From: Clostridiales bacterium UBA5446
GTDB lineage: Bacteria > Bacillota > Clostridia > Oscillospirales > Oscillospiraceae
Length of the DNA: 43,514 nucleotides
Direction of reading: 5' to 3'
NCBI GenBank assembly: GCA_002427465.1
Contig: DIRC01000034.1
Location: forward strand, 1-43,514
Part shown: positions 26,901 to 35,500 of the stretch, piece after piece
Layout: each line of letters opens with the position of its first letter
How positions within the stretch are numbered: the stretch's first letter is position 1
The notes under the pieces: model-generated
Databases searched by the model: none
The model's input: the letters and a program-made list of their open reading frames with translations, nothing else
What the model was told of the DNA's origin: nothing
Program-made: the position numbers and the translations under genes

Positions 26901-27375
26901 GGAAACCGAATTCCTCTGCCTTTTGCAGCGCCTCGTCCGCGCCGCCCAAAGGCTCGGTGGAGCCGGGGACAATGGGTACGCCGCAGGAAACGGCGATTTT
27001 TTTAGCTTCCAGCTTGTCGCCCATCTTGGCCAGCACAGAAGACGGGGGACCGATAAATTTGATGCCGGCATCCTCGCAGGCTTTGGCAAAGGCCGGATTC
27101 TCAGCAAGAAAGCCGTAACCGGGATGGATGGCTTCAACCCCGCGCCTTTTGGCCAGGGGGATAATTTCGTCGATAGCGAGATAAGCGCCCAAAGGGCTCT
27201 TTTTTTCGCCAATGAGATACGCTTCGTCCGCCTTTGTACGGAAAAGGCTCATGGTGTCTTCCTTGGAATATATGGCGACGGTACGTATATCCAGGTCGTA
27301 GCAGGCGCGGAATATTCTGATTGTGATTTCTCCGCGGTTTGCCACCATCACTTTTTTGAATAATTTTTCAGTCAT
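23947..27375 (-). CDS. pyc: Pyruvate carboxylase
   Basis: A 1,142-residue biotin enzyme making oxaloacetate from pyruvate, bicarbonate and ATP. The biotin carboxylase domain is residues 1-450 (KAAAGGGGRGMR, EKYLIEPKHIEVQ, EMNPRIQVEHTVTE). The carboxyltransferase domain covers about 525-1000 (DTTMRDAHQSL, and the biotin-carrier-facing KDMSGLLKP). The carrier domain ends the protein with the biotinyl lysine in EAMKMET. The ATG at 27375 lies four bases after the proC stop, with AAAGGGGA inside the end of proC. This anaplerotic step supplies oxaloacetate and hence aspartate and glutamate, the precursor of the proline genes upstream. Confidence 0.97.
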   Translation of the reverse strand: MTEKLFKKVMVANRGEITIRIFRACYDLDIRTVAIYSKEDTMSLFRTKADEAYLIGEKKSPLGAYLAIDEIIPLAKRRGVEAIHPGYGFLAENPAFAKACEDAGIKFIGPPSSVLAKMGDKLEAKKIAVSCGVPIVPGSTEPLGGADEALQKAEEFGFPVILKAAAGGGGRGMRLCEKPEDIAPAFELVKNEAKKAFGDDSIFIEKYLIEPKHIEVQILADEHGCVRHLGERDCSLQRRYQKVVEFAPAWSVPQEIREKLYADAVRIAEAVGYVNAGTVEFLVDKNGGYYFIEMNPRIQVEHTVTEMVTGIDLVRAQLLIASGVPLSHPEIDLGDQRALEMNGYAIQCRVTTEDPANNFAPDNGKISAYRSGGGFGVRLDGGNAAAGSVISPYYDSLLVKVTCWDRTFEATCRKARRAINEEHVRGVKTNIPFVTNILSHPTFIAGQCHTRFIDATPELFDITAAKDRATRVLKYIAGIQVANPDAERRKYDTPHYPEPSRPVTADMGLKHILDTQGPEALSKWVLAQKKLLVTDTTMRDAHQSLISTRMRTRDMLKAAEGTADYLADCFSLEMWGGATFDTAYRFLYESPWERLEALREKIPNIPLQMLLRGSNLVGYSSYPDNLVRAFVQEAAKCGIDVFRVFDSLNWIPSMETAMDEVLKTGKVLEATMCYTGDILDPKRDRYTLNYYVDLAKALEKRGAHTLCVKDMSGLLKPYGAKKLVSTLKQEIGIPIHLHTHNTTDNQIATYILAAEAGVDIVDCAIGPMSSLTSQPSLNSLVESLRGNERDTGLDPDGLQKLADYWSDIRMRYTDFDKGMTVPMTEIYRYEIPGGQYTNLQPQVEALGLGHRFGEVKEMYRTVNDMLGDIIKVTPSSKMVGDLAIFMVQNNLTPDNIVQRGESLAFPDSVVSYFNGMMGQPPCGFPEGLQRVVLKGEKPITCRPGELLPPVDWDKIREKVGNFAEKPSWRSLISYAMYPKVMEDFFTHRKEYGYITRMGSHVFFNGLAVGETTQINIEDGKTLVIKYLGLGDRNEDGTRAVQFELNGMRREVNVPDPQASETSKKIVMANPDDKGQVGASIPGMVSKISVKAGDTVKENQVLAIIEAMKMETSVVSRINGVVDELFIEAGNTVKSGELLMTIK

Positions 27376-27379
27376 TCGG

Positions 27380-28219
27380 TCATCCCCTTTCATATTTTTT
27401 GCAGAGTTCGTCTGATAATTGACGGGAGCGGGCCTTGTTGGCCCGGTATCCCGCCTGGACGGCCTCGAAAAATCCCGATTCCGTCATTTTTTCTATTGCT
27501 GCCTCCGTGGTGCCGTTCTTGGAGGTTATGCGTTTTCGAAGCGCCTCCGGCGCGAGGTTCTCCCTTTCCAGTTGTTTTGCCGCGCCGATGAGGGTCTGGC
27601 CGGCGAGGGCGGCGGCGGCGGCGGGGTCCATTCCCTCCTCCACGGCGGCGTCCCGCATGGCTTCAACGAGAAGGTAAATATACGCCGCCCCGCTGCCGGA
27701 CAGCGCGGTTACGTCGTTAATCCGATCCTCGGGAACCCGCACCGCAAGCCCCGCGGCGGAGAAAATAGCCTGGGCAACCGCGGCGTCCGCCTCCGTGGCA
27801 TATTTGCCGGGGGCGTAGCCGGAAGCGCCGCAGCCGGCCGCCAGGGCGATGTTCGGCATGACCCGCACGGTGCGCACGCCGCCGAAGGCGTCCTCCACGG
27901 CGGCGTTGGACAGTCCCGCCATAATGGAGATAAACAGCGCCTTCGGATTTGCGAAAGCCCGATAATTCGCCGCGGCTTCCGGAAAGCTCTGGGGTTTGAC
28001 GGCAATGACGATCACCTCCGCCCCGGCAAGGGACTCCGGATTCGAGGGGACGGCGCCGTATTCCTGCCGGACGGCTTCCATACTGGCAGGATTGCCCGGA
28101 TTGACTACAAGAATACGGTCTCCGGGAAAACCGGCGCGAACCAGGCCGCCGATAATGGCCCGGGCCATGTTGCCGCTGCCGATAAAGGCGATTTTTCCTT
28201 TTATTTCAGTCATACTCAT
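27380..28219 (-). CDS. proC: Pyrroline-5-carboxylate reductase
   Basis: A 279-residue NAD(P)H enzyme for the last step of proline synthesis. The Rossmann motif AFIGSGNMARAIIGG opens the protein. VRVMPNIALAAGCGASGYAPG and ALSGSGAAYIYLLVEAM, with the C-terminal ERENLAPEALRKRITSKNGTT, are family signatures. Starts at GTG 28222 and ATG 28213 are possible. ATG 28219 overlaps the proA stop by one base (TGATG) and follows AAGGA, so it is preferred. proB, proA and proC are consecutive. Confidence 0.96.
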   Translation of the reverse strand: MSMTEIKGKIAFIGSGNMARAIIGGLVRAGFPGDRILVVNPGNPASMEAVRQEYGAVPSNPESLAGAEVIVIAVKPQSFPEAAANYRAFANPKALFISIMAGLSNAAVEDAFGGVRTVRVMPNIALAAGCGASGYAPGKYATEADAAVAQAIFSAAGLAVRVPEDRINDVTALSGSGAAYIYLLVEAMRDAAVEEGMDPAAAAALAGQTLIGAAKQLERENLAPEALRKRITSKNGTTEAAIEKMTESGFFEAVQAGYRANKARSRQLSDELCKKYERG

Positions 28220-29466
28220 CACGTCCTTATCTGGCCGGTTCCCGTCACCAGGTATTTATAGCTGGTGATTTCACGCAGCCCCAAGGGCCCTCTGGCGTGG
28301 AGCTTCTGGGTGCTGATGCCCAGTTCCGCGCCGAAGCCGAACATGAAACCGTCGGTGAACCGGGTGGAGGCGTTCACGTTGACCACGGCGGCGTCCACCG
28401 TTTTTCGGAAAAAGTCCGCGTTTTCCGCCGAAGCGGTGACGATGCACTCGGTATGCTTTGTGCCATAGCGGTTTATGTGGGCCGCGGCCGCCCTGACGTC
28501 GGGCACAATCCCCACGGCCATGGCCAGGCCGAGATATTCGTCGGCCCAGTCGCGCTCCGTGGCGGGGGTCATGTCTTCGCAGTAAAGAGCGGCGGCCCTG
28601 TCGCCGTGAAGGGCGACGTTTTTTGCGGTCATGGTCTTCAAAAGGGGCGACAGGTGCTTTTCTGCCCATTTTTCATGCACCAGCAGGGTTTCCATAGCAT
28701 TGCACACGCCGGTGCGCTGGGTCTTGGCGTTTATGACGATCGCCTCCGCCATGGCGTAATCCGCCGATTCGTCGATATAGACGTGGCAGTTGCCGGTGCC
28801 GGTTTCCAGCACGGGGACGGTGGCGTTTAACACGGCGTTGCGAATCAGGGACGCGCCGCCCCTGGGGATGATCAGGTCAATGTAATCCCGCAGCTTCAGC
28901 ATCTGATCCACGGCCTCGCGGGAAGTGTCTTCCACAAGACAGACGGCGTCCGGCGTCACGCCCGCCTTTTCCAGGGCGGCCCGCATAACCCGGACCAGGG
29001 CGGCGTTGGATTCAAAGGCCGAGGCGCTGCCCCGCAGCAAAATGGAGCTGCCGGCCTTGAAGGCAAGGGCGGCGGCGTCCGCCGTGACATTGGGCCTTGC
29101 CTCGTATATGATGCCGATGACGCCCATGGGCACCCGCACCTTCTCGATAACGAGGCCGTTGGGCCGGGTCCATTTTTCAAGCACCTCGCCGATGGGGTCC
29201 GGCAGGTCTTTTACCTGGCGCACGCCCTCCGCAATCTCCAGGATGCGAGCCGTGTTGAGCATCAGCCGGTCCAGCAGCGGCTCCGGCATTCCGGTTTCAC
29301 GGCCCCTGGCCATGTCAAGGGCGTTTTTTGCCACGATCTCGCCGGCGCCGGCGGCAAGGGCGTCCGCCATGGCGTCAAGCGCGCGGTTTTTGGTTTCGGT
29401 GTCCAGCAGCGCCACGGTTCCGGCCGCCGCTTTGGCGGCTTTTGCCGATTCAATAAGCGTTTTCAT
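28219..29466 (-). CDS. proA: Gamma-glutamyl phosphate reductase
   Basis: A 415-residue NADPH enzyme reducing glutamyl-5-phosphate to the semialdehyde. The catalytic cysteine is in RTGVCNAMETLLVH. GVIGIIYEARPNVTADAAALAFKAG is the substrate/cofactor segment, and IPRGGASLIRNAV is also conserved. The start overlaps the proB stop by one base (TGATG). Length is standard. The enzyme channels unstable glutamyl phosphate from ProB, which explains their coupled genes. Confidence 0.97.
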   Translation of the reverse strand: MKTLIESAKAAKAAAGTVALLDTETKNRALDAMADALAAGAGEIVAKNALDMARGRETGMPEPLLDRLMLNTARILEIAEGVRQVKDLPDPIGEVLEKWTRPNGLVIEKVRVPMGVIGIIYEARPNVTADAAALAFKAGSSILLRGSASAFESNAALVRVMRAALEKAGVTPDAVCLVEDTSREAVDQMLKLRDYIDLIIPRGGASLIRNAVLNATVPVLETGTGNCHVYIDESADYAMAEAIVINAKTQRTGVCNAMETLLVHEKWAEKHLSPLLKTMTAKNVALHGDRAAALYCEDMTPATERDWADEYLGLAMAVGIVPDVRAAAAHINRYGTKHTECIVTASAENADFFRKTVDAAVVNVNASTRFTDGFMFGFGAELGISTQKLHARGPLGLREITSYKYLVTGTGQIRT

Positions 29467-30590
29467 CAGTCCGAATCCTCCTCGTCGGCATCATATACCC
29501 AGTCGTCCCGGTGTATGGCCTCGGGCCTTCGTCCGGGAAAACGTTTTTCCGTTTCTGTCGAGGGAAGGCCGAGAATTTCACGCAGCTCCCCTGCGTCATA
29601 ATTCACGACGCCGCGGCCAAGGTGCCGGTTGCCGCCGGTGAGAAGCACTTCCACCACGTCTCCGGCTTTGAAGCCGCCCTCTGCGCATTTTATGCCGGCG
29701 GGCAGCAGGCTGCGCCCGTTATTGCAAAGGGCCTCCGCCGCCCCCTCGTCGATGAAAAGGCTGCCGGCGGCCGGCGCGTAGAAAGCCAGCCACTGCAGGC
29801 GTGTTTTCATGCATTTTTGGGGTTTGAAATACGTTCCTTCAGCCTTGCCCTGGACGGCCCCGGCAAAGATCCCATCCCGGCCGGAGGCGCAGATGATCAC
29901 CTTGACGCCGGCGCTGGTGGCCAGCTTCGCCGCGGCGAGCTTGGTGGACATGCCCCCGGTGCTGTTCCGGGTGCCGGCTCCGCCGGCCATGGACTCCAGC
30001 TCCGGCGTAATTCTTTCAACCAGGGGTATCAGCTCCGCGGTACTGTCCGAGCGGGGGTCGGCGGTATACAGACCGTCCGTATCCGTGGCCAGAATGAGAA
30101 GATCCGCGTGAACCATAGCGGCCACCTGGGCGGACAGCATGTCGTTGTCTCCCAGTTTAATCTCGGCTATGGATACGGTGTCGTTTTCATTGATAACGGG
30201 AATCGCCCCCCGGTCAAGAAGCACCTCCAGGGCTCGCCACGCGTTGCCGTAGCGCCGCCTGTCGCGAAAATCGTCCCGGGTCAGCAGAAGCTGGGCGGCC
30301 ACTATGCCGCGCTCCCCCAGGGCGCGGGTATATTCCTCCATGAGAAGCCCCTGGCCGACGGCGGCCGAAGCCTGCTTCGCGGATACGGTGGACGGCCGTT
30401 CGGGATATCCCAGCAGCGTGTATCCCGCGGCGATGGCTGCGGAGGTGACCAGGATGACAAGGTGCCCCGCGTCGTGCAGATCCGCGGCCTGGCCTGCCAG
30501 AGCCCGCAGCTTTTCCGGCGCGAGCTTTCCGGATTTCTCCGTCAGCGAACTGGTGCCCAGCTTGATGACGACGGTTTTCCTGCCTCCCAA
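29466..30590 (-). CDS. proB: Glutamate 5-kinase with PUA domain
   Basis: A 374-residue amino-acid kinase that phosphorylates glutamate and is normally feedback inhibited by proline. The kinase part is about residues 1-255 (VIKLGTSSLT, NENDTVSIAEIKLGDND, GTRNSTGGMSTKLAAAKLA). A C-terminal PUA domain covers about 280-360. The start is TTG at 30590, preceded by AAGGGGGG six bases away. It heads the proB-proA-proC-pyc-hemZ-udk run, whose gaps are all under 50 nt. A TATAAT on the minus strand (30647-30642) is the likely -10, with no good -35. Confidence 0.95.
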   Translation of the reverse strand: MGGRKTVVIKLGTSSLTEKSGKLAPEKLRALAGQAADLHDAGHLVILVTSAAIAAGYTLLGYPERPSTVSAKQASAAVGQGLLMEEYTRALGERGIVAAQLLLTRDDFRDRRRYGNAWRALEVLLDRGAIPVINENDTVSIAEIKLGDNDMLSAQVAAMVHADLLILATDTDGLYTADPRSDSTAELIPLVERITPELESMAGGAGTRNSTGGMSTKLAAAKLATSAGVKVIICASGRDGIFAGAVQGKAEGTYFKPQKCMKTRLQWLAFYAPAAGSLFIDEGAAEALCNNGRSLLPAGIKCAEGGFKAGDVVEVLLTGGNRHLGRGVVNYDAGELREILGLPSTETEKRFPGRRPEAIHRDDWVYDADEEDSD

Positions 30591-30641
30591 GGATGTCCCC
30601 CCCTTTCCGTATGAATACGGGTAACAAATATTTTACATTTT

Positions 30642-30647
30642 ATTATA
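30642..30647 (-). promoter_or_regulatory. Probable proB operon -10 element
   Basis: A perfect TATAAT on the minus strand lies 52 bp upstream of the proB start. The -35 region at 17-19 bp spacing (AAATAA, CAAATA) is poor, so an activator or extended contacts may be needed. Confidence 0.4.
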
Positions 30648-30677
30648 ATGAATTGCCGTTAAATTTATTTGACATGA

Positions 30678-30693
30678 GGCGCGTTTTCGCGCC
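30678..30693. other. Perfect 6-bp hairpin in proB-ansA gap
   Basis: GGCGCG-TTTT-CGCGCC is a perfect hairpin or inverted repeat about 90 bp upstream of proB. It lies between the two divergent promoters and could be an operator or boundary. No T run follows on either strand. Confidence 0.3.
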
Positions 30694-30775
30694 GCGGTTT
30701 ATATCGGGTTAAGCACCGGCGCCCGGACGGGGGCGGATGCGCAATGGCCTAACTGATTTTAGTTATTTAGATATT

Positions 30776-30823
30776 ATATCATGCGATATTCAAATATCCA
30801 AGCGGGGAACTATGTGGTATAAT
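30776..30823 (+). promoter_or_regulatory. ansA promoter with upstream palindrome
   Basis: An extended -10 element TGG-TATAAT (30818-30823) lies 23 bp before the GTG start. The -35 region is weak. A perfect palindrome ATATC-ATGC-GATAT (30776-30789) sits just upstream and is a possible activator or repressor site. Confidence 0.5.
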
Positions 30824-30846
30824 GCAGAATATTGGGGGGATTTTAG

Positions 30847-31845
30847 GTGCGAAAACGGATAATGTTCATAGGAACCGGGGGGACAATCGCCTCGGAGATG
30901 AGTGAGGAGGGCCTGCTTCCGGGGCTGATGCCTGCCCAGCTCCTCCGCTATGTCCCCGCGGTGGCGGATCTCTGCGACACGGGCTGTACCCAGCTTTACG
31001 ACCTGGACAGCACCGACATCGGGCCGGAGCACTGGCTTGGCATGGCCAGAGCGATCCGGGAAAACTACGGGAGCTACGACGGCTTTGTCATCAGCCACGG
31101 TACGGACACCATGGCGTATACCGCCGCCGCGCTTTCCTATCTTATTCAGGGCAGCCCAAAGCCGATTATCCTTACGGGGGCCCAAAAGCCCATCGGCTTC
31201 GATTCCACGGATTCCAAAGTCAACCTGACGGACAGCTTCGTCTGCGCCTGTGCAGAGGGGATACATGGCGTCTGTATTGTGTTCAACGGCAGGGTGATTA
31301 TCGGCACCCGGGCCTGCAAGACCCGGTCAAAGAGCTTTGATGCCTTTTCCAGCATCAACTATCCCAATATCGCCGTTGTCCGAGACAGGCTTCTGACCCG
31401 ATACATCACGCCGGAATGCCGCGAGACGCCGGTGTTTTACGACGCCCTCAATGACCGCGTGGGGCTGCTGAAGCTGATACCCGGCGCGGACCCGGAGCTT
31501 ATGCGCTTTATGCTGGATCGTTCCGACGCGCTGGTGATCGAAAGCTTCGGCGTGGGCGGCCTGCCCCAGGGCGGCGGTATGCACGGGCTGGTGGAGGCGG
31601 CGGCCGCGGCCGGCAAGACCATTGTGATGACCACGCAGGTTCAGCACGAGGGCAGCGATCTTGCCGTCTATAAAGTCGGCCATGTGCTCAGGGGCAACCC
31701 ACGCATTCTGGAAGCTTACGACATGACCACCGAAGCGGCGCTGACCAAGACCATGTGGATTCTGGGCACGACCCGTGATGCGGAAAGGGTCTGCGAACTG
31801 TTTTATACCCCCGTCAGCCGGGACATCCTTGCCCCGGTGAAATAG
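30847..31845 (+). CDS. ansA: Type I L-asparaginase
   Basis: A 332-residue cytoplasmic enzyme hydrolysing asparagine to aspartate and ammonia. The catalytic threonines are in FIGTGGTIASE near the N-terminus and in SHGTDTMAYTA. ILTGAQKP is also conserved. Lack of a signal peptide fits the type I class. GTG at 30847 has GGGGGGA eight bases upstream. It diverges from the proline operon; aspartate release and pyruvate carboxylase both feed oxaloacetate-family amino acids, though co-regulation is only a guess. A strong terminator follows. Confidence 0.94.
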   Translation: MRKRIMFIGTGGTIASEMSEEGLLPGLMPAQLLRYVPAVADLCDTGCTQLYDLDSTDIGPEHWLGMARAIRENYGSYDGFVISHGTDTMAYTAAALSYLIQGSPKPIILTGAQKPIGFDSTDSKVNLTDSFVCACAEGIHGVCIVFNGRVIIGTRACKTRSKSFDAFSSINYPNIAVVRDRLLTRYITPECRETPVFYDALNDRVGLLKLIPGADPELMRFMLDRSDALVIESFGVGGLPQGGGMHGLVEAAAAAGKTIVMTTQVQHEGSDLAVYKVGHVLRGNPRILEAYDMTTEAALTKTMWILGTTRDAERVCELFYTPVSRDILAPVK

Positions 31846-31862
31846 CGCCCCCGCCCGAAGCG

Positions 31863-31905
31863 GCAAAGCCCCGGAGCCATATGGCTCCGGGGCTTTGCAG
31901 CTTAT
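31863..31905 (+). terminator. Rho-independent terminator after ansA
   Basis: A perfect 16-bp stem GCAAAGCCCCGGAGCC/GGCTCCGGGGCTTTGC with an ATAT loop is followed by AGCTTATTTTG. It is a strong structure that separates ansA from the surface-protein unit. Confidence 0.85.
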
Positions 31906-32003
31906 TTTGTTTATGGGAGTTTCCTCCCGGCATCAGTTTTAACGGATTGTGGATAAAAATAAATTTCATATTCATCAAGAAAAGATGGGAATTTCGGCCA
32001 TAT

Positions 32004-32046
32004 GTAACCGCCGTGTAACCGCGCCGTTTTATGATATCAATATAAG
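32004..32046 (+). promoter_or_regulatory. Direct-repeat-controlled promoter of the surface-protein unit
   Basis: TGTAACCGC occurs at 32004-32012 and again at 32015-32023, exactly 11 bp apart. The second copy fills the -35 position, 17 bp before a TATAAG -10 (32041-32046). Repeats spaced one helical turn apart over a poor -35 are typical of OmpR/PhoB-type activator sites. The activator is not in the window. Confidence 0.5.
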
Positions 32047-32088
32047 GTCCGTAACAGACAAAATGTGAACCGGAAGGCGGTAAAGATA

Positions 32089-32511
32089 GTGCTAAACGTG
32101 AGATTTTCTCCATGCGGGTCGCGTGTCTGTATCATTAAGATATTCTCTTATGAAAACAGAAATCCCCGGGGGATCATCCAAAATCCGAATTTCGAGCAGG
32201 ACGCCCCGTTCGACAGCCTGACCCAGCTTATTTTTTCAATGGACGAACTGTTCGATGAAATCGGCACACCCCAGCGGACAATGGCTCCCCGGGGCTTCGT
32301 CAAAGAGGCGGCTGAGGCCAGAGAGACAAAGCCGGGAGAACCCGTTATGGCGACGTTTCGGGTGGACGTGATGTTTCGTCAGAATGCCAGCTGGCAGGGA
32401 AATCTTATTTGGTTGGATAAAAAGCAGGAATCCCAATTCCGCAGCGTACTGGAGCTTATCATGATCATGGACGGTGCGCTTCAGGCGGAGAAAAAAGAAA
32501 ACGTGTCATAA
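32089..32511 (+). CDS. Conserved small protein upstream of the adhesin
   Basis: 140 residues, no signal peptide or membrane helix. A middle segment SLTQLIFSMDELFDEIG looks helical. The C-terminal part (MATFRVDVMFRQNASWQGN, LIWLDKK, and FRSVLELIMIMDGAL) has a pattern I have seen in uncharacterised proteins of gut Clostridia, but I cannot assign a function. The frame opens at GTG 32065, which lacks a ribosome site. AAGGCGG (32074-32080) is eight bases from GTG 32089, so that start is preferred. The adhesin begins 43 nt downstream, so the two are probably co-transcribed. Confidence 0.7.
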   Translation: MLNVRFSPCGSRVCIIKIFSYENRNPRGIIQNPNFEQDAPFDSLTQLIFSMDELFDEIGTPQRTMAPRGFVKEAAEARETKPGEPVMATFRVDVMFRQNASWQGNLIWLDKKQESQFRSVLELIMIMDGALQAEKKENVS

Positions 32512-32554
32512 GCCGATTGGTCAGGGAGCCTTATTTGAAAGGGGAAACGTAATC

Positions 32555-35500
32555 ATGACAAAAAAGTTGAGGAAAATGATCGCGCTTGTTCTGGTGGCGA
32601 TCATGGCGGTAAGCCTGGGCGGCATTACAGCCCTGGCGGATACGCCCAGCCAGGCAGACATTGATACCCAGACGGCAAAGCAGGTCGTCAGCCCCGGCGG
32701 CGTCAACTACTACCTGGCCGCCGGCACGGCCGGAACCTCCGACAGCTACGACGTATCTATCAGCAAGACGGTCTCGGCCACGGGAACGGAGAACCTGTTC
32801 AACGTGGAGGTCAAGGTGGCTTATAAGGAAGGCACCACCACAGTCCAGAACGCGGACGCCGCCACCACGCTGGTGATCGACACCTCGGGGTCGATGAGGT
32901 ACTGCTCGGAGTGCGGGGAGGAGCTGGACCACAGTGACCACTCAGAGCATTATTATTGCTATGACGACAGTACATGGTGGGAATTCCGGGATGATAATAA
33001 TAACGGATACTGCGATGGTTATGCCTGCGGAAAAACACAGGCGGAGCACAGTTATGTAGCGGAAGTCTGCACCGGCACCACCTCCCGCCTTTACGCAGCG
33101 CAGGTGGCGGCCATAGCGTTCCTGAATTCCTACGCCAAGGACGACGACGGGAATTTCGTTTCCAGCGACCGTTGGGTGTCCCTGGTCAGCTTTGCCCAGA
33201 AAGACAGCACCTACAGACATGATTTAAGCGCTGCCGACGGCAATCAGCGCTGGGTGAATATCAACAACGAGACGGCGCTCGCTTATGTCACAGGCGTCAT
33301 CAACGGTCTCACAGCCAATGGTGGAACAAACACCGGCTACGGGATGCGCCGGGCCGCCACCGTGCTGAATACCACTGATTACCCGGACATCGCAACCGTC
33401 GAAAACCGGTTTTGCGTCCTGCTCACCGACGGCGTGCCTACATATCGTCTTAACAGCTACGAAGATGAGACAAACGACTACAGCGGCTCGAGCGCCAGCG
33501 TAGAAGAAATCGAGTATGCCCGGTCCGGCTGTGCGGCCGTGACCGCCACCGGGGCGGATCTGTATGCCATTGCTTACGGCATTAGCGGCTCGACAGTGCC
33601 TGTCGGTACGTACGACAATCAGGTTCTTATTACTACATGGCTGAGCACAGACTGCGGCGCCACCGGCGTCTATTCCTCGAGTAACTCGGGCGGGCTGACG
33701 GCCGCCTTCGACGCCATCCTGAATGAGACCACCAGCTCCGGAGCCTCGGGCGCGGCGGTGGTAGACGCCATGACGGGTGAAGTTGAGGACGAAGACGGCG
33801 GGGTCATCAAATTTGTCGATTTCATTAACGCCAACGGCGCGACGCAGTCAGGCGGGGAGATCGGCTGGAACCCCGTGACGCCGGACACCGATCCCCCCGC
33901 CGGATACACGGCTTATACCATGACCTATCAGGTGCGGCTTGACAATGCGAAGCCCGGCTTTGTACAGGGAACGACCTATCCCCTGGCGGCCGCCAGCCTG
34001 ACCTTCACGGATGTGGCAACGGCCGCGGCCCATACCGTGGACTCCCCCGCGCCGTCGGTCAAGGGCTATCTGGGCAGCCTGAACTTTACGAAGGTTAACG
34101 TCAACAACGAAACATTGGCCGGGGCGCAATTCACGCTGACGCCCGCTGCCGGCAGCAAAACCCTCTCCGCTACCTCGGGAATCGACGGCGCGGTAGACTT
34201 CGCCGGGATTCCCTCCGGCTTCTCCTATACCCTGAGCGAGACGGCGGAACCCACCTATTACGTAATCAATACCGCCGCCGCCACCGTCACCGTAAGCTAT
34301 GGTGCGGTTACCGTGTCCGGGGATCTGATCCAGAATGGAAAGGTGACGGACGCCCGCGACCCGAAGAACACCACCTTCACCGTCAAAAAGACCTGGCTGC
34401 CCGCCGGAACCGCCGGGGAGACCGTAACCGTCGATGTGTACCGGCTCGGCGGCAACGAAGAGCCCACAGGCGATCCCGTGGACACCCTGACCATCTCCGG
34501 CCCCGGCTGGAGCGCCACGACGAAACCCCTGCCCACAGTCGATGTGGATACCGGCAACTCCATCAACTACACAGTAGTGGAGCGGCCGACGAGCGCCGGT
34601 TATAAGCAGGTGGGCGGCGCTGTGCGGAGCGGCAACACCTTTACCCTCACCAACGTCATAACCGGGACCAGGGACATCACCGTCAGCAAGGCATGGATTG
34701 CCCCGGAGAGCGCGAAGACCGGGGTGGTTGTCCGCCTGCTGCAGAACGGCAGCAAATATCAGGACTTTACTTTCAGCGCCACGGCCGGCTGGAGCGCCAC
34801 CGTGAACGTGCCCACCTATGACGACAACGGCGCTGCGTATGCCTACTCCGTGGCCGAGGTAGTGAACGGGGAGGAGAAAACCTCCGGAACGGTTACGCTG
34901 GGTGACAATGACTTCAATGTCAGCGTAAGCGGCTTCACCGTCACCAACACCATTGAGCAGGAATATATCTCCGTGTCCGGCGGCAAAACCTGGAACATCG
35001 CGGGCTATGAGGGAACGCCCACGGCCACGATCACCCTCTATGCGGATAATGTTGAGGTTGATACGACCACGATCACCTACTCCGCCACCGCTTACAGCTT
35101 TAACAACCTGCCCAAATACGCCCTGGACACCGACGGACACGAAATCGTCTACACCGTGGCCGAGACCGCCACGGGGGACGCCTCCATCGTTGGTTCGCAG
35201 AATGGCAACAACTTCACCAACACACTGACCGGGACGGTTGACATCACGGTTAAAAAAATTTGGGACGACGACGACAACGCCGCCGGAACCCGGCCCGACA
35301 GCGTGACTTTGGTTCTCACCGGCAATGGGCAGACCTATTCCAAGACCTTTGAAGCAGTCCTCGTTCCCGCCGTGGAGGACGACCCCGAGACGACCGAAGT
35401 CGACGAGAGCGCAGACGCCTACTACACCTGGGAAGGCGTCGACCTCACCCACACATTCACCGGCCTGCCCAAGTATAACGCCTCCGGCGCGGAGATCGAC

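Noticed and set aside
25843..27363. 506-residue frame opposite pyruvate carboxylase
   Set aside because: Antisense shadow of the biotin carboxylase domain; no motifs and no own ribosome site.
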